From Sarcocystis neurona (Eukaryota; Apicomplexa; Conoidasida; Eucoccidiorida; Sarcocystidae), in NCBI GenBank assembly GCA_000727475.1, contig KL647291.1:2823957-2887956 (forward strand): 64,000 nucleotides of DNA. The letters run 5' to 3'. The notes beneath the pieces are model-generated. The model saw nothing but the letters and a program-made list of their open reading frames with translations. It was not told the DNA's origin and made no database searches. How positions within the stretch are numbered: the first letter of the stretch is position 1; every line of letters begins with the position of its first letter. A program made the position numbers and the translations under genes. Below, piece by piece: positions 1-12,341 of the stretch.

Positions 1-1256
1 TATGCGTGAATGTGCGAACAGCCTCACTAAGAGAGGTTTGCCTCCGGTTTTTGTCACCCTACGGCGAGTCAGAGGACGTCCGGCGGCTTTTTTTCGACGT
101 TGGTTTTCATTTATATTTGTGTGTTCGTTATTTATTTGAGTTTTGAAGAGAGAGAGGATGACAGACGCGCTCTTGATTTCCTTAGTGCTTGTCGTACGTC
201 TGCCGTCTGTGTGTCTTCCCTCGCAGCTCTAGTGTGCAGTTCCCCCGCCGTCGAGCTGGGAGACATCGTCGAGTGCACGCACACATGCACCATGGAGGGG
301 GAAGAAAATGTCGAGGCAGACAAAACTGCGTTAACGACTGCGTTTATTTAACCGAATTGTCTGAAAAGTCGTGTGGGTGTGTAGGAGATTTCTGCAGCAT
401 TCCCCCCGAGGGAGAGAAAACATGAATGGTGGCCTGGGTCTTCCTGCAGATTTAGCGGCTGAGTTCTGGTCACCTACGATAGGCGTGGATACTTACTGTC
501 GTGATTTCCTCCACCTGCAATTTTCCCTAGATCTAGTCATATATATATATATATATATATACCTACGTATATACATATGTGTCTACTTCTTTCCTATATG
601 TACATGTGTGTTGTGTCTCAAACGCGTGTGCCTTGTGTGGAGAGGGAGGTGACGCGTTGTTGTGCGTTAATATAGTAGAAACCAAGAAGCTGCTGCTGGC
701 GTTAAAGAGAGAAAAACAGAGACGTGCGTCGCACAAACGTCCAAGCAGAGAAAAGAACCACTTCTGTTCGTTCGCCAGCATAAAACGCCACGTGCGCCTC
801 GAGGAGAATGACACCTCCGCTGTCAGTCCTGTCGCTACTTTTTCTGAAGAGCACAGCGACGGTCCTTTCGTCGTCCTGCGTCTACCGCTGCGATGTATTC
901 GCGTTGTCGTGTTTGGTGGAGGAGAGCTTCTCACCTATATATATATATATATGTGTGACAGAGAGAGACATGAAGAGGTGTAGACATATGTAGGTCGGTT
1001 GAGAAGAAACGACTATGTGTATGTGTATGTACATATATAGATATATATACATATATGTGTGTATATACGATTGTGTGTTTGTCTGTGTATATGTGTGCAT
1101 GCTGCAGATATTTAAGTAGGTAGACGCAAAACGATATTTGTATCTGTACATGTACGTACATAGCAGGTACGGTCAGATATATCTAGACCATCCACAGTCG
1201 GCATATATCTATATATATATATAGAGAGAGAGAGAGGAGGAGAGAGAGAGAGTAGT
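1..1256. other. Repeat-rich stretch without a supported exon
   Basis: Composed of TA, GT and pyrimidine-rich simple sequence with scattered short open frames. Nothing here matched the missing N-terminal WD40 repeats of the BUB3 gene that follows, although upstream exons of that gene are expected here, in the adjacent gap, or beyond the left edge. Confidence 0.4.
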
Positions 1257-2187
1257 NNNNNNNNNNNNNNNNNNNNNNNNNNNNNNNNNNNNNNNNNNNN
1301 NNNNNNNNNNNNNNNNNNNNNNNNNNNNNNNNNNNNNNNNNNNNNNNNNNNNNNNNNNNNNNNNNNNNNNNNNNNNNNNNNNNNNNNNNNNNNNNNNNNN
1401 NNNNNNNNNNNNNNNNNNNNNNNNNNNNNNNNNNNNNNNNNNNNNNNNNNNNNNNNNNNNNNNNNNNNNNNNNNNNNNNNNNNNNNNNNNNNNNNNNNNN
1501 NNNNNNNNNNNNNNNNNNNNNNNNNNNNNNNNNNNNNNNNNNNNNNNNNNNNNNNNNNNNNNNNNNNNNNNNNNNNNNNNNNNNNNNNNNNNNNNNNNNN
1601 NNNNNNNNNNNNNNNNNNNNNNNNNNNNNNNNNNNNNNNNNNNNNNNNNNNNNNNNNNNNNNNNNNNNNNNNNNNNNNNNNNNNNNNNNNNNNNNNNNNN
1701 NNNNNNNNNNNNNNNNNNNNNNNNNNNNNNNNNNNNNNNNNNNNNNNNNNNNNNNNNNNNNNNNNNNNNNNNNNNNNNNNNNNNNNNNNNNNNNNNNNNN
1801 NNNNNNNNNNNNNNNNNNNNNNNNNNNNNNNNNNNNNNNNNNNNNNNNNNNNNNNNNNNNNNNNNNNNNNNNNNNNNNNNNNNNNNNNNNNNNNNNNNNN
1901 NNNNNNNNNNNNNNNNNNNNNNNNNNNNNNNNNNNNNNNNNNNNNNNNNNNNNNNNNNNNNNNNNNNNNNNNNNNNNNNNNNNNNNNNNNNNNNNNNNNN
2001 NNNNNNNNNNNNNNNNNNNNNNNNNNNNNNNNNNNNNNNNNNNNNNNNNNNNNNNNNNNNNNNNNNNNNNNNNNNNNNNNNNNNNNNNNNNNNNNNNNNN
2101 NNNNNNNNNNNNNNNNNNNNNNNNNNNNNNNNNNNNNNNNNNNNNNNNNNNNNNNNNNNNNNNNNNNNNNNNNNNNNNNNNNNNNNN
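1257..2187. other. Assembly gap (run of N, 931 positions)
   Basis: An uninterrupted run of N flanked on both sides by GA-rich simple repeat (agagagag), so the gap is probably a collapsed or unsequenced low-complexity tract. Any 5' exons of BUB3 within it are lost. Long open frames computed across it are artefacts. Confidence 0.99.
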
Positions 2188-2588
2188 AGAGAGAGAGAGA
2201 GGTTCTGTGTGGTCCATATGTATATGTATATATATTTACGAGTGTGTGTTTGTCTGTGTATATGTGTGAGCTCTGTGTGTACGTTTCTTCGGGCGTCTGT
2301 GTTTGTGTGGATACTGTACACGAGAGAGCGGGAGCAGCAGCAGCTGTTCTTGTAGTGCGGTGGCTACTTACGAAGAGGAGGCCTTGCGTACCTATCCATT
2401 GACCAAGGAAGAGAGAGGAAGAGACAGAGACAAGAAGAGTGGAAATTAGATTTTTTCCGTTTCTGCCCGTGGTGCGACATGGAACAAGGGAGAGAGGACT
2501 TGAAAAAGAGGAGGAAAAGGAGAAGACGCAAACATGTGTTCGTTCCTTGCGCTCCTTGGCGTCTGTGCCTGAATATGCCTGGGGGCAT

Positions 2589-3125
2589 ACATCTGTACGT
2601 ATACCTACATACATATCCCTACATACATTCATACGTGCATATATCATCACGCATAAATACGTACATTATATATACATACATGTGTACATTTACCATACAT
2701 ACATACAGACGTACGTACATACATACATGCATACATTGGTACATGCGTACACATGGCACACGTACCTCCATACATACGTACATCAATGCTCGCGTACGTA
2801 TTTCACACCTACATACATAAAGACATACGTACATACATACGTACGTGCGTCAACAGATACACGTATACATATACATACATAAATAGATATATACATAGAC
2901 ACATACGTACATACGTGTATTCGTACGTATGTACATACAGACATGTATCACACACACATGCATACATACATACGTACGTATATCACAGATAAATCCACAC
3001 ATATATTATATACACATCCATACACATATCCATGTATACATATATATGTACCATACATACATCCGTATATTATAGGTACATACATACGTTCACAGGTGAA
3101 TGTAGATGTGTGTATGTATCCACGT
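2589..3125. repeat. Degenerate (TACA)n / (TACG)n tetranucleotide tract
   Basis: About 540 bp of imperfect tandem cataca/tacgtac units on the plus strand. The high density of alternating purine-pyrimidine steps and the lack of stops in some frames produce spurious Tyr/His/Thr-rich open frames here. It lies upstream of the first BUB3 exon seen and is presumably intronic. Confidence 0.85.
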
Positions 3126-3705
3126 ATCTAAAAAACGGACATTCAGACAAGTGCGTACATCTGCGTATGCACGTAAACTTCAAAATTTGCTTCTTTTCTC
3201 CTTCTCTTCCTTGTTTGCCTCGCAAATATATGTATGCCACTTTGTATGTGTCGCGCATCTGTTCTGGGCCGTCGCCGCAGGCAAGTCTTCACCAAACACA
3301 GAACGTCTCTGTGTGCGTATCTACTTCTACCTATGTCTGTGTGCGTATATCTTTCTACTCCACCTATCTATCTATTTATACGTACGGCCTTCGGAAGTTA
3401 TTGCTGTGGCGGGACTAGGGAAAAACTGACCTGTGCTACTTCAGCTGCGGCAAAGAGACAGGGATGCGCGGAGGCGTCTCGTTGAATAGGTGCGTGTACA
3501 GGGGGAATAGATAGATAGCAATAGAGACACATCGGTATACATAGAGAGATACAGGTAGATAGATAGAGGTCGACTAAAAAATTTATATGTGTGGGTGGGA
3601 ACATAGATAAATCTATCAATAAGTGAAAACGTGGAAGATCGACGTGCGGAAGCGGGGACTATGTGTGCGTGTGTGTGTGTATGTGTGCGTATGCGTCGCT
3701 TGCAG

Positions 3706-6700
3706 ACATATCTGTACGACATTCGGCAGGGCCCTCAAGGACTTTCGACTCCGGAGATGCGCGAGTAATTTTTCTTCTTCCTCTTTTTGCCGTTGCACTT
3801 GTTCTTGCGCACCTCTGCGGCGTCGTGCAGCCTTCTGTCTGTGTGGATATTTGTGTGTGTATGTGTAGGTCACGTGTATATACGTACGTGTGAAGGAAAG
3901 ATAGAGAAAGAGATAGAGAGCGAGAATCGAAGAAACAGGGAAGGATTTGTTTCTCCGTTTGTTTGTGACTGCGTTATCCCCACAGCAAGAAAGAGACATA
4001 GAGAGCAAGTACCGAAAAAGGGAAAAAGTGCGTTTCCTCGGTTAATTTATGACTGCTTCATCCGCCCCACGCGTCTCGGCCTCTGCTGCTGTCACCCCGT
4101 GTCCAGGTGTCTCTCTCTTGTGTTCGCCTGCGTGCCTCTGCGTCTACTTCTGTCTCCCCACGAGCGACTAGCTCTTCGACAATCCGCTTCCGCGACTTTC
4201 TTCCTGGTGCGCGACGCAGAAACCAAAACACACACACACACACACACACGTGTTTGTGCGATCCACAGACACCACACAGGCGTCTTCTCGCCCTTTCTTT
4301 TTTGTGTCGCGTTTCGTATATTTCTGTAGCCCCGGGTCATCTGCGTGCCTCAGGTGCTGCTGCTGTTGTGCTTGCTGTATTTCGCTTGGAGACAGCTGTC
4401 TCTTCGTTTGCAGCCCTGATTTTTCTGTGCGGTTTTTTTTTCCTCTAGCTCGACAGAGAGATGTACGTCATGCATGTTGTTGTCGCGCACGGCCATCTCT
4501 CCAGCTCTCCTTTTCTTCAGACCTGGGGTCTCTCACGCCAGTCTTCAGCCCGCTCTTGTGTGTCGTGGTCCGCGCGGGAGTGCGCACGCAGTCCAGTAAA
4601 AAAGTATTCTGCAAGCCCTGTGGAGAGCGCACAGTCCGCAACAGTTTCTGCATTGGCACTTGTTATGTAGACGTCTAGAGACACACGTTATGTGAGCTGG
4701 AGACAGCGTATATTTGTGTGTCTGTGTGCATGTGATAAATCAAGGGTGCAGTAGGAGGACATGGGGTTTTCACGTTTCTTTTTGTTTGTCAGGCCCCATT
4801 TCTTCTCTCCTTTCCTCTCGCGAGTCGCGTGTGAATGAATGTGTATGTGGACACATCTCTTGCAGACAACAAACTCGTCACCGACCGTGTGGATATGTAT
4901 GGATGTACGTATAGACATGCCTACGTGTGCAGACATCTAGATACATACAAAAGTATCCACGTGTATGTATCTGTGTCTGTGTACATATGTACGAATATAT
5001 GTGTACACGTATATTTTCAGAGAGAGAGAGAAGGAGGAGAAAAGTGGAGAATCATCTGGCATGGTTATATCTACATCCTTACGTGTCTACATGCGCTTCA
5101 GACAGATATGTGTTGTAACATACGCGTATACAGATACGACGGTGTGTGTACGTTTGGACAGCAGCCGTACCAACAGGGGACTTGCACACGTTCTTTTGTA
5201 GCGTTGCCTTCTTCTCGAGGATGTGTTCCCCCCTGGTCGTACAAAGATTTCGACATACAAATATCAGCGCGAAAGAGAGAGACAGGTGCTCTGTGTGTAT
5301 GCCTCTGGTTTGTACGTGTGTATATAGGGAGACAGAGAGAGATCTGTACATATATATATACATATACTATATATATATATATATGTATACATTAGGCGTA
5401 AACTAGTTGCGAGATGCATATTCATACATATATATATATATATATATCATATGTGTATACATGTATATTATATATGCGTATATATTTTATATATGTTTAC
5501 ATGTATACACGTATATATATGGAGGGCGATACATGTATATTATATATATGCGTATATATTTTATATATGTTTACATGTATACACGCATATATAGAGAGAG
5601 GGGGCGAGAGATCGAGATCCGGATACATATATATGTATATTAGGCGTAAGTGAGTTGCAGGATAAAAATGTGTGAATGCGTGTGTGTATATAGGTATATG
5701 TTTGTGACGTGTATTTGGTGGTTAGGGGAATGAAAGAGGAAGAAATTTCGTGGATCTCAAACGGGGAACTTTCCTGCAGATTCGGCGACTGTTGCGTGTG
5801 AACTCTTTGCTGCAATTGCGGTCTCTTCTTCCGGAGTTTTTCTCTCCCCTCTCCCCCTCTTCTTGTAGGGTTTGCCAGGCGTCTTCTGTGTGTGTGGATG
5901 GGTGTGTTTTTCTCGTTCTTTTTTGGGGAATTTTTCTTTGTCCTGCAGCCAAGTGCTGAAATATCAAGTGCGATGCATCCGCTGCTTTCCCAACGGCACG
6001 GGCTTTGCAGCTTCGTCTATTGAAGGACGCGTCGCTTGGGAGTATTTCGACACCGTAGGCTTCTTCCTTTTCCCATATTTTTATTTCCTCGTGCGCTACT
6101 TTCTTGCCTTTCTCCTCCAAGTTAGAGCGTTCCTTTCTCCTTCAAGTTGAAGTTTCCCTCTTTCGTATAAACTGCTGTTTTCCTTCCTCGTGAACTCTCA
6201 CTTCCCTCTCTCCTACTTTATAACTTCCTTTCCTCCTAAACTGCTATTTCCCCTCTATACCCCGAGTTGTAGTAGTTTCCCTTTCTCGTGTCGACAACTG
6301 CTGTTTTCTTCTGTCGTACACTTTTGTGTCCCTCTCTCTGTTGTAGTCTCCTTTTCTCGTGAAAACTATATTTCCCTCTTGGGCAAAGTCTTTTGTGTCC
6401 CTCTCTCTTTTGCGAGTCTGTGTCACCCTTTCTCGTTTCTCCACACTCGCTTCTCCTCTGTGTTGAAGTTTGTGCCTTAATGCAGAGACACACGGGTGGC
6501 GGGGAACCGTCTGTCTTTTATGCGCGCCCACACCTCCTCGGCTCGTCCACACGTGCTGCCTTTCTCATCAACAGCAGAGCGCACACGAGGTTTCCTCTTT
6601 ACATACGAAGAGGACATCTGTCTATACGAAAAGACGCGCGAATACTTTGTGCGTACACACGAATCTACGAATATGTGTGTACATGCATGTATACTACGAG

Positions 6701-9700
6701 CACATACGGGCATGTTACATGTATCTCTGAGTTTATACCGCGTCTGTGTGTGAGTTTACTGCGTGTGGACACGAGTGTGAGTTTCGTACACGTATATACG
6801 AATCAAACGATATGTGTGTATATGCGAATATATCACGTATGTATATACAAGTAGACGTGTATTTGCGAAGAGACGTTGACGTAGAAGATAAGGTATATAT
6901 GAATATACCACATGTGTATGTGCGTCGACGATTCTATGCATACAGACAGGAGCAGACATCGCGTATGTACGAATAGATGAAGAGACGGGTATGTAGCAAT
7001 ATATTGCGTCTGTAGACGCGAGGGTACGGGGGTGTATACGCGGAACGGCGTAGGAACGCACACGACTGAATACGATTCAACGAGCATGTGCCAGGATAAG
7101 CATACGGAGAGGTATATATATGGAAGGACATACGAACAGACATAGGAGTAGACACAAGTGTATAAGAACAGGCTACGCGTATATCTATGGAAAGACGAAG
7201 GGAGAAAGAGAGAGAAACAGAGAGACAGAAAGGCAGAAAGAAATGTAGCTGTGTGTGTATGTCTGTGAGTATGTGTGTGGGTATGTGGGAGTGTGGGCGT
7301 TGGCCCACATGTTTTTCTTTTCGAGTGGAAGTTTTGTGAGGCAGGAATTTGTACGCTTGTACATATGTATGTATGTGTGTAAGTGCACGAAGCTTGCTGC
7401 AGCTTCTGCGTGTTGTTCTTCGCTTTGATTCCCGCACAGAGTCCGGAGGTGCAGTCGAAAAAGTACGCCTTCAAGTGCCATCGCATCAAAGGTAAGTTTT
7501 GTACGAAGAAAGCCAAGAGGGCCAACAAAAGCAGCAAACAAAGCAGCAGCAGCAGCGAGAGCAGCATAGAGACGAGCAGGGGCCGGAGTGGCAGCAACGG
7601 GAGACGCAGAAGAAAAGCAGCGGAAAGAGGAGGAGCAGCAGCAACACAGACAAGCAAAGGAGGAGCAGCACCCCGTCGAACGTGTGCGGTGGCGGGCGGG
7701 AGAACCAACAGCGCCCTACGCGCAGCAGCAAAATGTGCGGGTGGTGGAGCCCCAGCAGAAGACATAGGGAGGACGGCCAAGGCAGCAAGCCTCAGCGGCA
7801 CTGGTTTTGCGTAATAGGTGTCAGCTTGCACTTGTTTAGAGTGTAAAGGAATGAGGAATTCTTTGTGTCCGCTTTCTTCGTTTTCCACCACTGGCTTGTG
7901 GTAGTGGCTTCTCTGCCCTCTGCGCACTTCGCAGGTCCAGTAGCGACTCATCAGGTACACGTCTCTATCCGCATGTATGTGCGAACGTATGTAGGTTGTT
8001 GTGTGCGTGCAGTATGTGTATAGACGTATACACGTATATATATATATATATATATGTAGGTGTACGTACGCAAACGTATCTGCATATATTTATATACGTA
8101 TACGTGTGTGTGTGTATATGTATATATGCAGATGTACTTGTATATTGACTTTTGTGTATGTACGTGTGTGTGTGTGTGTGGAAGTATCCTGGAGCTGCGC
8201 GTGAAGAGTGCGCCAAGTACACTTTTTTCTCTCAAAAACGTCCTTTATGTGGTGTTATTTGCAGAGGCCAGAGGATCGGAGACAGCGTGTCCCGTAAACG
8301 CGCTTTCTTTTCATCCACGGTAACTTTCATAAAATTACGAATTTCTTCCAAGTTCACAAAGAGACGGGCCGGCTGGGGGATGCGTAACGTGGGACTCGAT
8401 GTTCTGTCGTACCTGCTGTGGTGATTGCATACATATATGTAAACATCTGTGCGGGGAGCCGGATGTATTTGCATGTATGTGTGTAGACCTTCTGTGTATG
8501 TGTTTTCGGTAGATGATATGCGCGTACGCACGTGTACGTATACGTGTATATAGATTTACAGGAATTTAGGGGTCTAGACATTATACAGACACGGCTCTAT
8601 TACGCATATTTGTGCGCTTGCGTTAAAAAGTAGACATCATACAGACAAACGTGTATACAAGTGTTTAGATATATATAGAGAGAGCATAAATTTGTAAATG
8701 CAGGCACCATACAGACACGTATAGATTGCACATGTTTGTGAGCTCGCGTTAAAAAGTAGACATTGTGCAGACACACGTATTGCGTGGGATTGTATTTGCA
8801 TAGCTATCATATAGAGACACACGTCTTTACGTATTTGAGCGACGGCGTAATAAAGTAGACATCACTCAGACACATGTTTTTGTACAGATTTGTACGATTG
8901 CATGGGAGGAGATATCTTTGTATATATATTTGCGCGTAAGTAAGTGCCTGCAAACCGACAAGGTGAGAGATGCTGCGGTCGAAGTGGGGCGTTGAAGAGA
9001 AGAAGAGAAGGGACTTGGCTGCTACCGAGGCAGCCTGGCCGCGAGGTTTTCCGTTCCGTCGCTCGAACAGGATAGAGACAGAGACACAAGAAAGAGAGGG
9101 AAAGAAAAGAGGCGAGGACCGCGGTCCCGTGCAGGTTCTCTCTTTTCCTCTTGTTTTTCCCCGGTCTCCGCCTACGTACTGTTTTTCTCCGCTGCATTCC
9201 TTTTTCTCCCGTCTTCCCCCCTGCTGGTGTTTTCTTCACTGCAGCTACGGGACGTTCGCCACGGGCGGCTCAGACGGCGGCGTCTCTGTGTGGGACGGAC
9301 AGAGCAAAAAGCGCCTCTGGCGACTCCCTCCCTTCCCCACCAGGTCCGGCTACTGCTGTTTACTTTTCTGGGCACACTCTTCGTCTGAGGCAGACACCTT
9401 CCCGTTCATCTGCGTATATGCCTGCAGACACTTTCGTGTGGACGTACGTGTATGTGTGTGTGCGTGTGCTGTGTGTATGTCTGTGTGTGTGTGTGTGGAG
9501 ATCGATATATAGGTATGCTGCATTCTCTGTCTTTATATGTAAGGAGGACTCGTTTTGGACTGGGAATCACACTGCGTTCACACACGTATGTTTTTGTCTA
9601 GACAGAAGGAAATTTCTCTCTTCCTCTGCATCTGCCCGTATGTTTAGTTGCGCCTGTGACCACGCATACATTTTCCCCAATAACATATACGCCAATATAT

Positions 9701-10802
9701 TCCGACACGTCTGTATGCACTTGTGGGTGCTGTCCCACCTGTGCCCACGTGTGTGTGCACACACGTACGGGAACACTCGTGTTCTAGTATCTGTGTGTTT
9801 GGCGGGCGTGTGCACCTCCATAAGCTATCCGTGCACGTACATGTTTATATATATGTGTGCGTGTGATAAGAAGTATTTGCGAGATTACCCCTCTCTCTCT
9901 CTCTATATATATATATATACATACACACGTATATGCGTAGGATCGCGTGTACGCATCGTAGTGGTAGCTTGATACATATGTGTGTAATGTTGTATGCCCG
10001 TATGGACACACAAGGCTGAACGGGTGTGGCATCTTGCGTATGTAAATAAAGATATATATATATATATGTATGTATGGACGTGTATCAGATACATGTCCGT
10101 CCGCATTGACACGTGTGCACGTATGTGCCTGCGTATCCACATATTGGGCAACTACCTCTAATTTTTCCGGTTGTGTAGAGGAAAAAAAACGTGTATACGT
10201 AATTGACCCGTAGATTTACGTCTGAACAGGCGTTTAGGCCACTTCGTTTGTTCGCTTCAGTTATCCACCTCTGTGTGGGGTGCGTGTCTGTGTATGTGTG
10301 TAGAAGACAGTACCTTGTGAAACGGTTCTGCGGGTGCGTGCTTTGTATTAAATACACGGACTGAGAGAGGGTGGTATCTATCAGTGTTTGTATATATGTG
10401 TACATACATGTATAAATGTATACCTGTGTCTGTATATACATACGTACACGTGTAGGCATATATATACACATATACGGAGAGAGAGGCGTATATATTTGTG
10501 AGTGTGTATATGTATATATGTATACATGTATGCGTACGTAGCGTGCGTGTTCGTGGAGACGTGAACGGATGCCGCATCCCGGCAGGAGGAGGAGCACTTT
10601 CCCGCACAGATTTATATATAATATATATATATAAATATAATATGTGACGTAGTCATGTTGTGTGATGTTTACGATGAGGTAAAGACAAACTTTCCTTTAC
10701 CAAGTAGGTGTAGCAGCAGAGGGCCGTGTGCAAGTAATACCGATTCGCACAAATGTAAAACAGTCAAAATTTGCCCTTTGCTTCATTTCGAGGTGCAGTT
10801 TT

Positions 10803-10841
<39 letters not shown>

Positions 10842-11622
10842 GTGTGTGTGCGTACGTGATGTGTGTATACGGACACGGGTACAGATAGATAGATGGAGAG
10901 ATACACAGATAACCGAACAGATGTGTCGTTAGGTAGAGAAACAAATAGAGATGTTGATGGATAGACAGACAGAGATGTAGCCGTCTGCACAGGCGTGTGC
11001 GTGTATGTTGATATATTCACGTAGGCGTCATCTCACACATTTTGCAATCAAAACCTTTGCTGTAGGTTCTATTCACAATACATGCAGATAAAAGTATGTG
11101 TATAGTTTCACCACTGTCGTGTGGGACCTGACCTTTACGTCAACCGGACGGGGTTATTTCTTCATAGGAAAGAGAATGTTGCAACTGCAGACACAGAGAT
11201 CTATTGAGAGAGAGAGAGAAACGTATTCTGGTATAGGTGTATATATTCGTATGCGGGTTGCTGACGTCGAATATACGTGTTGGTACATATTGTAGAATGT
11301 GTGTGTACGTGCCCACAGTGTCAGGGATGCAACAGGTTTTGCAGGCCACTGGCGCATGCATTGGTTGTCTGTGCGCACGCAGTGGTTGTCTGTGCTCACG
11401 CAGAGGGACACGTAGATAATTGTTAGATCCGGAGTTTTGTGTGTCTGTGTGTTCTGCAGCATAGCGGCACTAGCGTTTAATCCGAGCGGTAATCAACTGG
11501 CGATTGGCGTGTCGTATTTGTATGAGAAAGGACCGATGCCCAATGCACCGTCTCCGCAGGTGGTGGTGCGTTTGGTGAAGGACGAAGACGTGCGTCCAAA
11601 GGCGCTTGCTGCCGCAGCCTGA
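3706..11622 (+). CDS. BUB3: BUB3 mitotic checkpoint WD40 protein, 3' exons (5' end missing)
   Basis: Six exons can be read: 3706-3764, 5949-6054, 7440-7491, 8265-8319, 9245-9343 and 11460-11622 (TGA). All five introns are GT-AG and every phase agrees, giving 177 residues plus stop. The protein carries BUB3 hallmarks: [55 protein letters not shown] and KKRLWRL, then a SYLYE loop close to the C-terminus. It covers about the last three of seven WD40 blades; family members are about 330 residues, so roughly 150 N-terminal residues are missing. RAE1, the nearest paralogue, is a poorer fit (KKYAFKCHR and FATGGSDG are BUB3-like). BUB3 binds GLEBS motifs of BUB1/BUBR1 at kinetochores; that role is inferred from the family. 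Introns of 0.8-2.2 kb are full of simple repeats. The first exon (3706-3764, with YDIRQGP) is the least certain. Confidence 0.88.
5456..5595. repeat. Tandem duplication of a TA-rich unit (about 65-75 bp, two copies)
   Basis: The TA-rich unit beginning tacatgtatattatatat and ending with tatacacg is present at about 5456-5515 and again at 5531-5586, separated by a short GGAGGGCGA spacer. A looser flanking repeat (attaggcgta) occurs at about 5391 and 5642. It lies inside the first BUB3 intron. Confidence 0.75.
7540..7800. repeat. CAG/AGC-rich trinucleotide tract in a BUB3 intron
   Basis: Imperfect CAG/CAA/GGAGGAG repeats begin just after the donor of the exon ending at 7491. They are open in several plus frames (Gln, Ser or Ala rich), but the flanking exons already join in phase without them, so they are read as intronic. 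Confidence 0.7.
8573..8880. repeat. Diverged tandem repeat family inside BUB3 intron
   Basis: A motif close to gcgttaaaaagtagacat followed by a variable 4-5 bases and cagacac recurs near 8620, 8746 and 8845, with a partial copy at 8573. Spacing is about 100-125 bp. Copies have diverged by substitutions and small indels. It is not low-complexity like the surrounding sequence. Confidence 0.7.
10807..10856. repeat. (GT)n microsatellite
   Basis: A nearly pure GT dinucleotide run of about 50 bp in the last BUB3 intron. It produces spurious Val/Cys and Thr/His open frames. Confidence 0.95.
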
Positions 11623-12341
11623 TCGTCTTCCCTTCGTGCAGCAAGTATCGTCCTCCCATGTATTCCACTTTTGCATTGACGACAGCTTCCGGAAGCGAAG
11701 AAGGGACGCCCCTTCTCGTGTGTCGTCACGCAGTTCCACCTTAGACCACTCTTGCGGCGACTGTACCACCCGTGGAGGAAATTCATGTAAGGGCATCTCC
11801 GAATGATGCTCCGCGCCTGCAGCACCATTCTAGTCAAAACATAGAATCCTGATAATGTGGTAACGGCAGCACAGTCCACAGCTGCGTATCTGTGGTTGCT
11901 CTCCACCATCTTCAGCTGTTCTGCACCGCTTTGTGAACGCAGCGTCGCCCAAGGTGCTCTGCGGAGAATTCGCCCGCCGGGACACTCTCGAAGACTTAAT
12001 GAAAGGCTAGCATAATAATTCGTATACTCGAACCATGTTCCCGACCACATCAACGTGAAAAGTCGAGTTCGCCGGCCGGGACGCTCTCGAAGACTTAGTG
12101 AAAGGTTACAATAAAAATTCGTAAACCTCGAACCATGTTCCCGACCACAGCGACAACGGCGTCGCAGCCGTTCATCCGGAATCAGCAAGGTGATTTCTTC
12201 AGTAACCCACGAGAAACGAAGACACTGTCCTCTGTCTTCACCATTTGAAGCGCTCAATTGACTGAATTGTAAATGGCTGCTAACGCCTTTCAAAACAATG
12301 AAATCCATTGCCCATCCGCTTGTAAACGCTTGCGTGAACAA
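11493..12341 (-). CDS. Possible ORF of unknown function antisense to BUB3 3' end
   Basis: A 282-codon open frame from an ATG at 12341. It starts downstream of BUB3 and runs antisense into BUB3's last exon. It contains a 33-codon in-frame internal repeat with the shared element LSLSLRE, produced by the direct DNA repeat at 11969-12149. There is no signal peptide, no recognisable domain and no CAG homopolymer. A frame this long is unusual in the repeat-poor segment, but the overlap with a conserved coding exon on the other strand argues against it. It could be chance, or a real gene whose 3' part is wrong. Confidence 0.2.
   Translation of the reverse strand: MFTQAFTSGWAMDFIVLKGVSSHLQFSQLSASNGEDRGQCLRFSWVTEEITLLIPDERLRRRCRCGREHGSRFTNFYCNLSLSLRERPGRRTRLFTLMWSGTWFEYTNYYASLSLSLRECPGGRILRRAPWATLRSQSGAEQLKMVESNHRYAAVDCAAVTTLSGFYVLTRMVLQARSIIRRCPYMNFLHGWYSRRKSGLRWNCVTTHEKGRPFFASGSCRQCKSGIHGRTILAARREDDQAAAASAFGRTSSSFTKRTTTCGDGALGIGPFSYKYDTPIAS
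11969..12149. repeat. Direct repeat, two copies of about 81 bp, 99 bp apart
   Basis: Copies at about 11969-12049 and 12068-12149 share ttcgcc(c/g)gccggga followed by cgctctcgaagactta and then end with the common stretch tcgaaccatgttcccgacca. They differ by scattered substitutions and one or two small indels. The unit is not low-complexity and is not seen elsewhere in the window. Confidence 0.85.

Noticed and set aside
1112..2650. Long minus-strand open frames of 340-512 codons
   Set aside because: They run through the N gap at 1257-2187; the unknown bases simply contain no readable stop.
8579..8590. Telomere-like ttaggg motif near 8567
   Set aside because: A single occurrence within ordinary sequence; no tandem (TTTAGGG)n tract is present in the window.
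3706..11622. RAE1/Gle2 as an alternative identity for the WD40 gene
   Set aside because: [24 protein letters not shown] and the SYLYE C-terminal pattern match BUB3 rather than RAE1, which has a different sequence at these positions.
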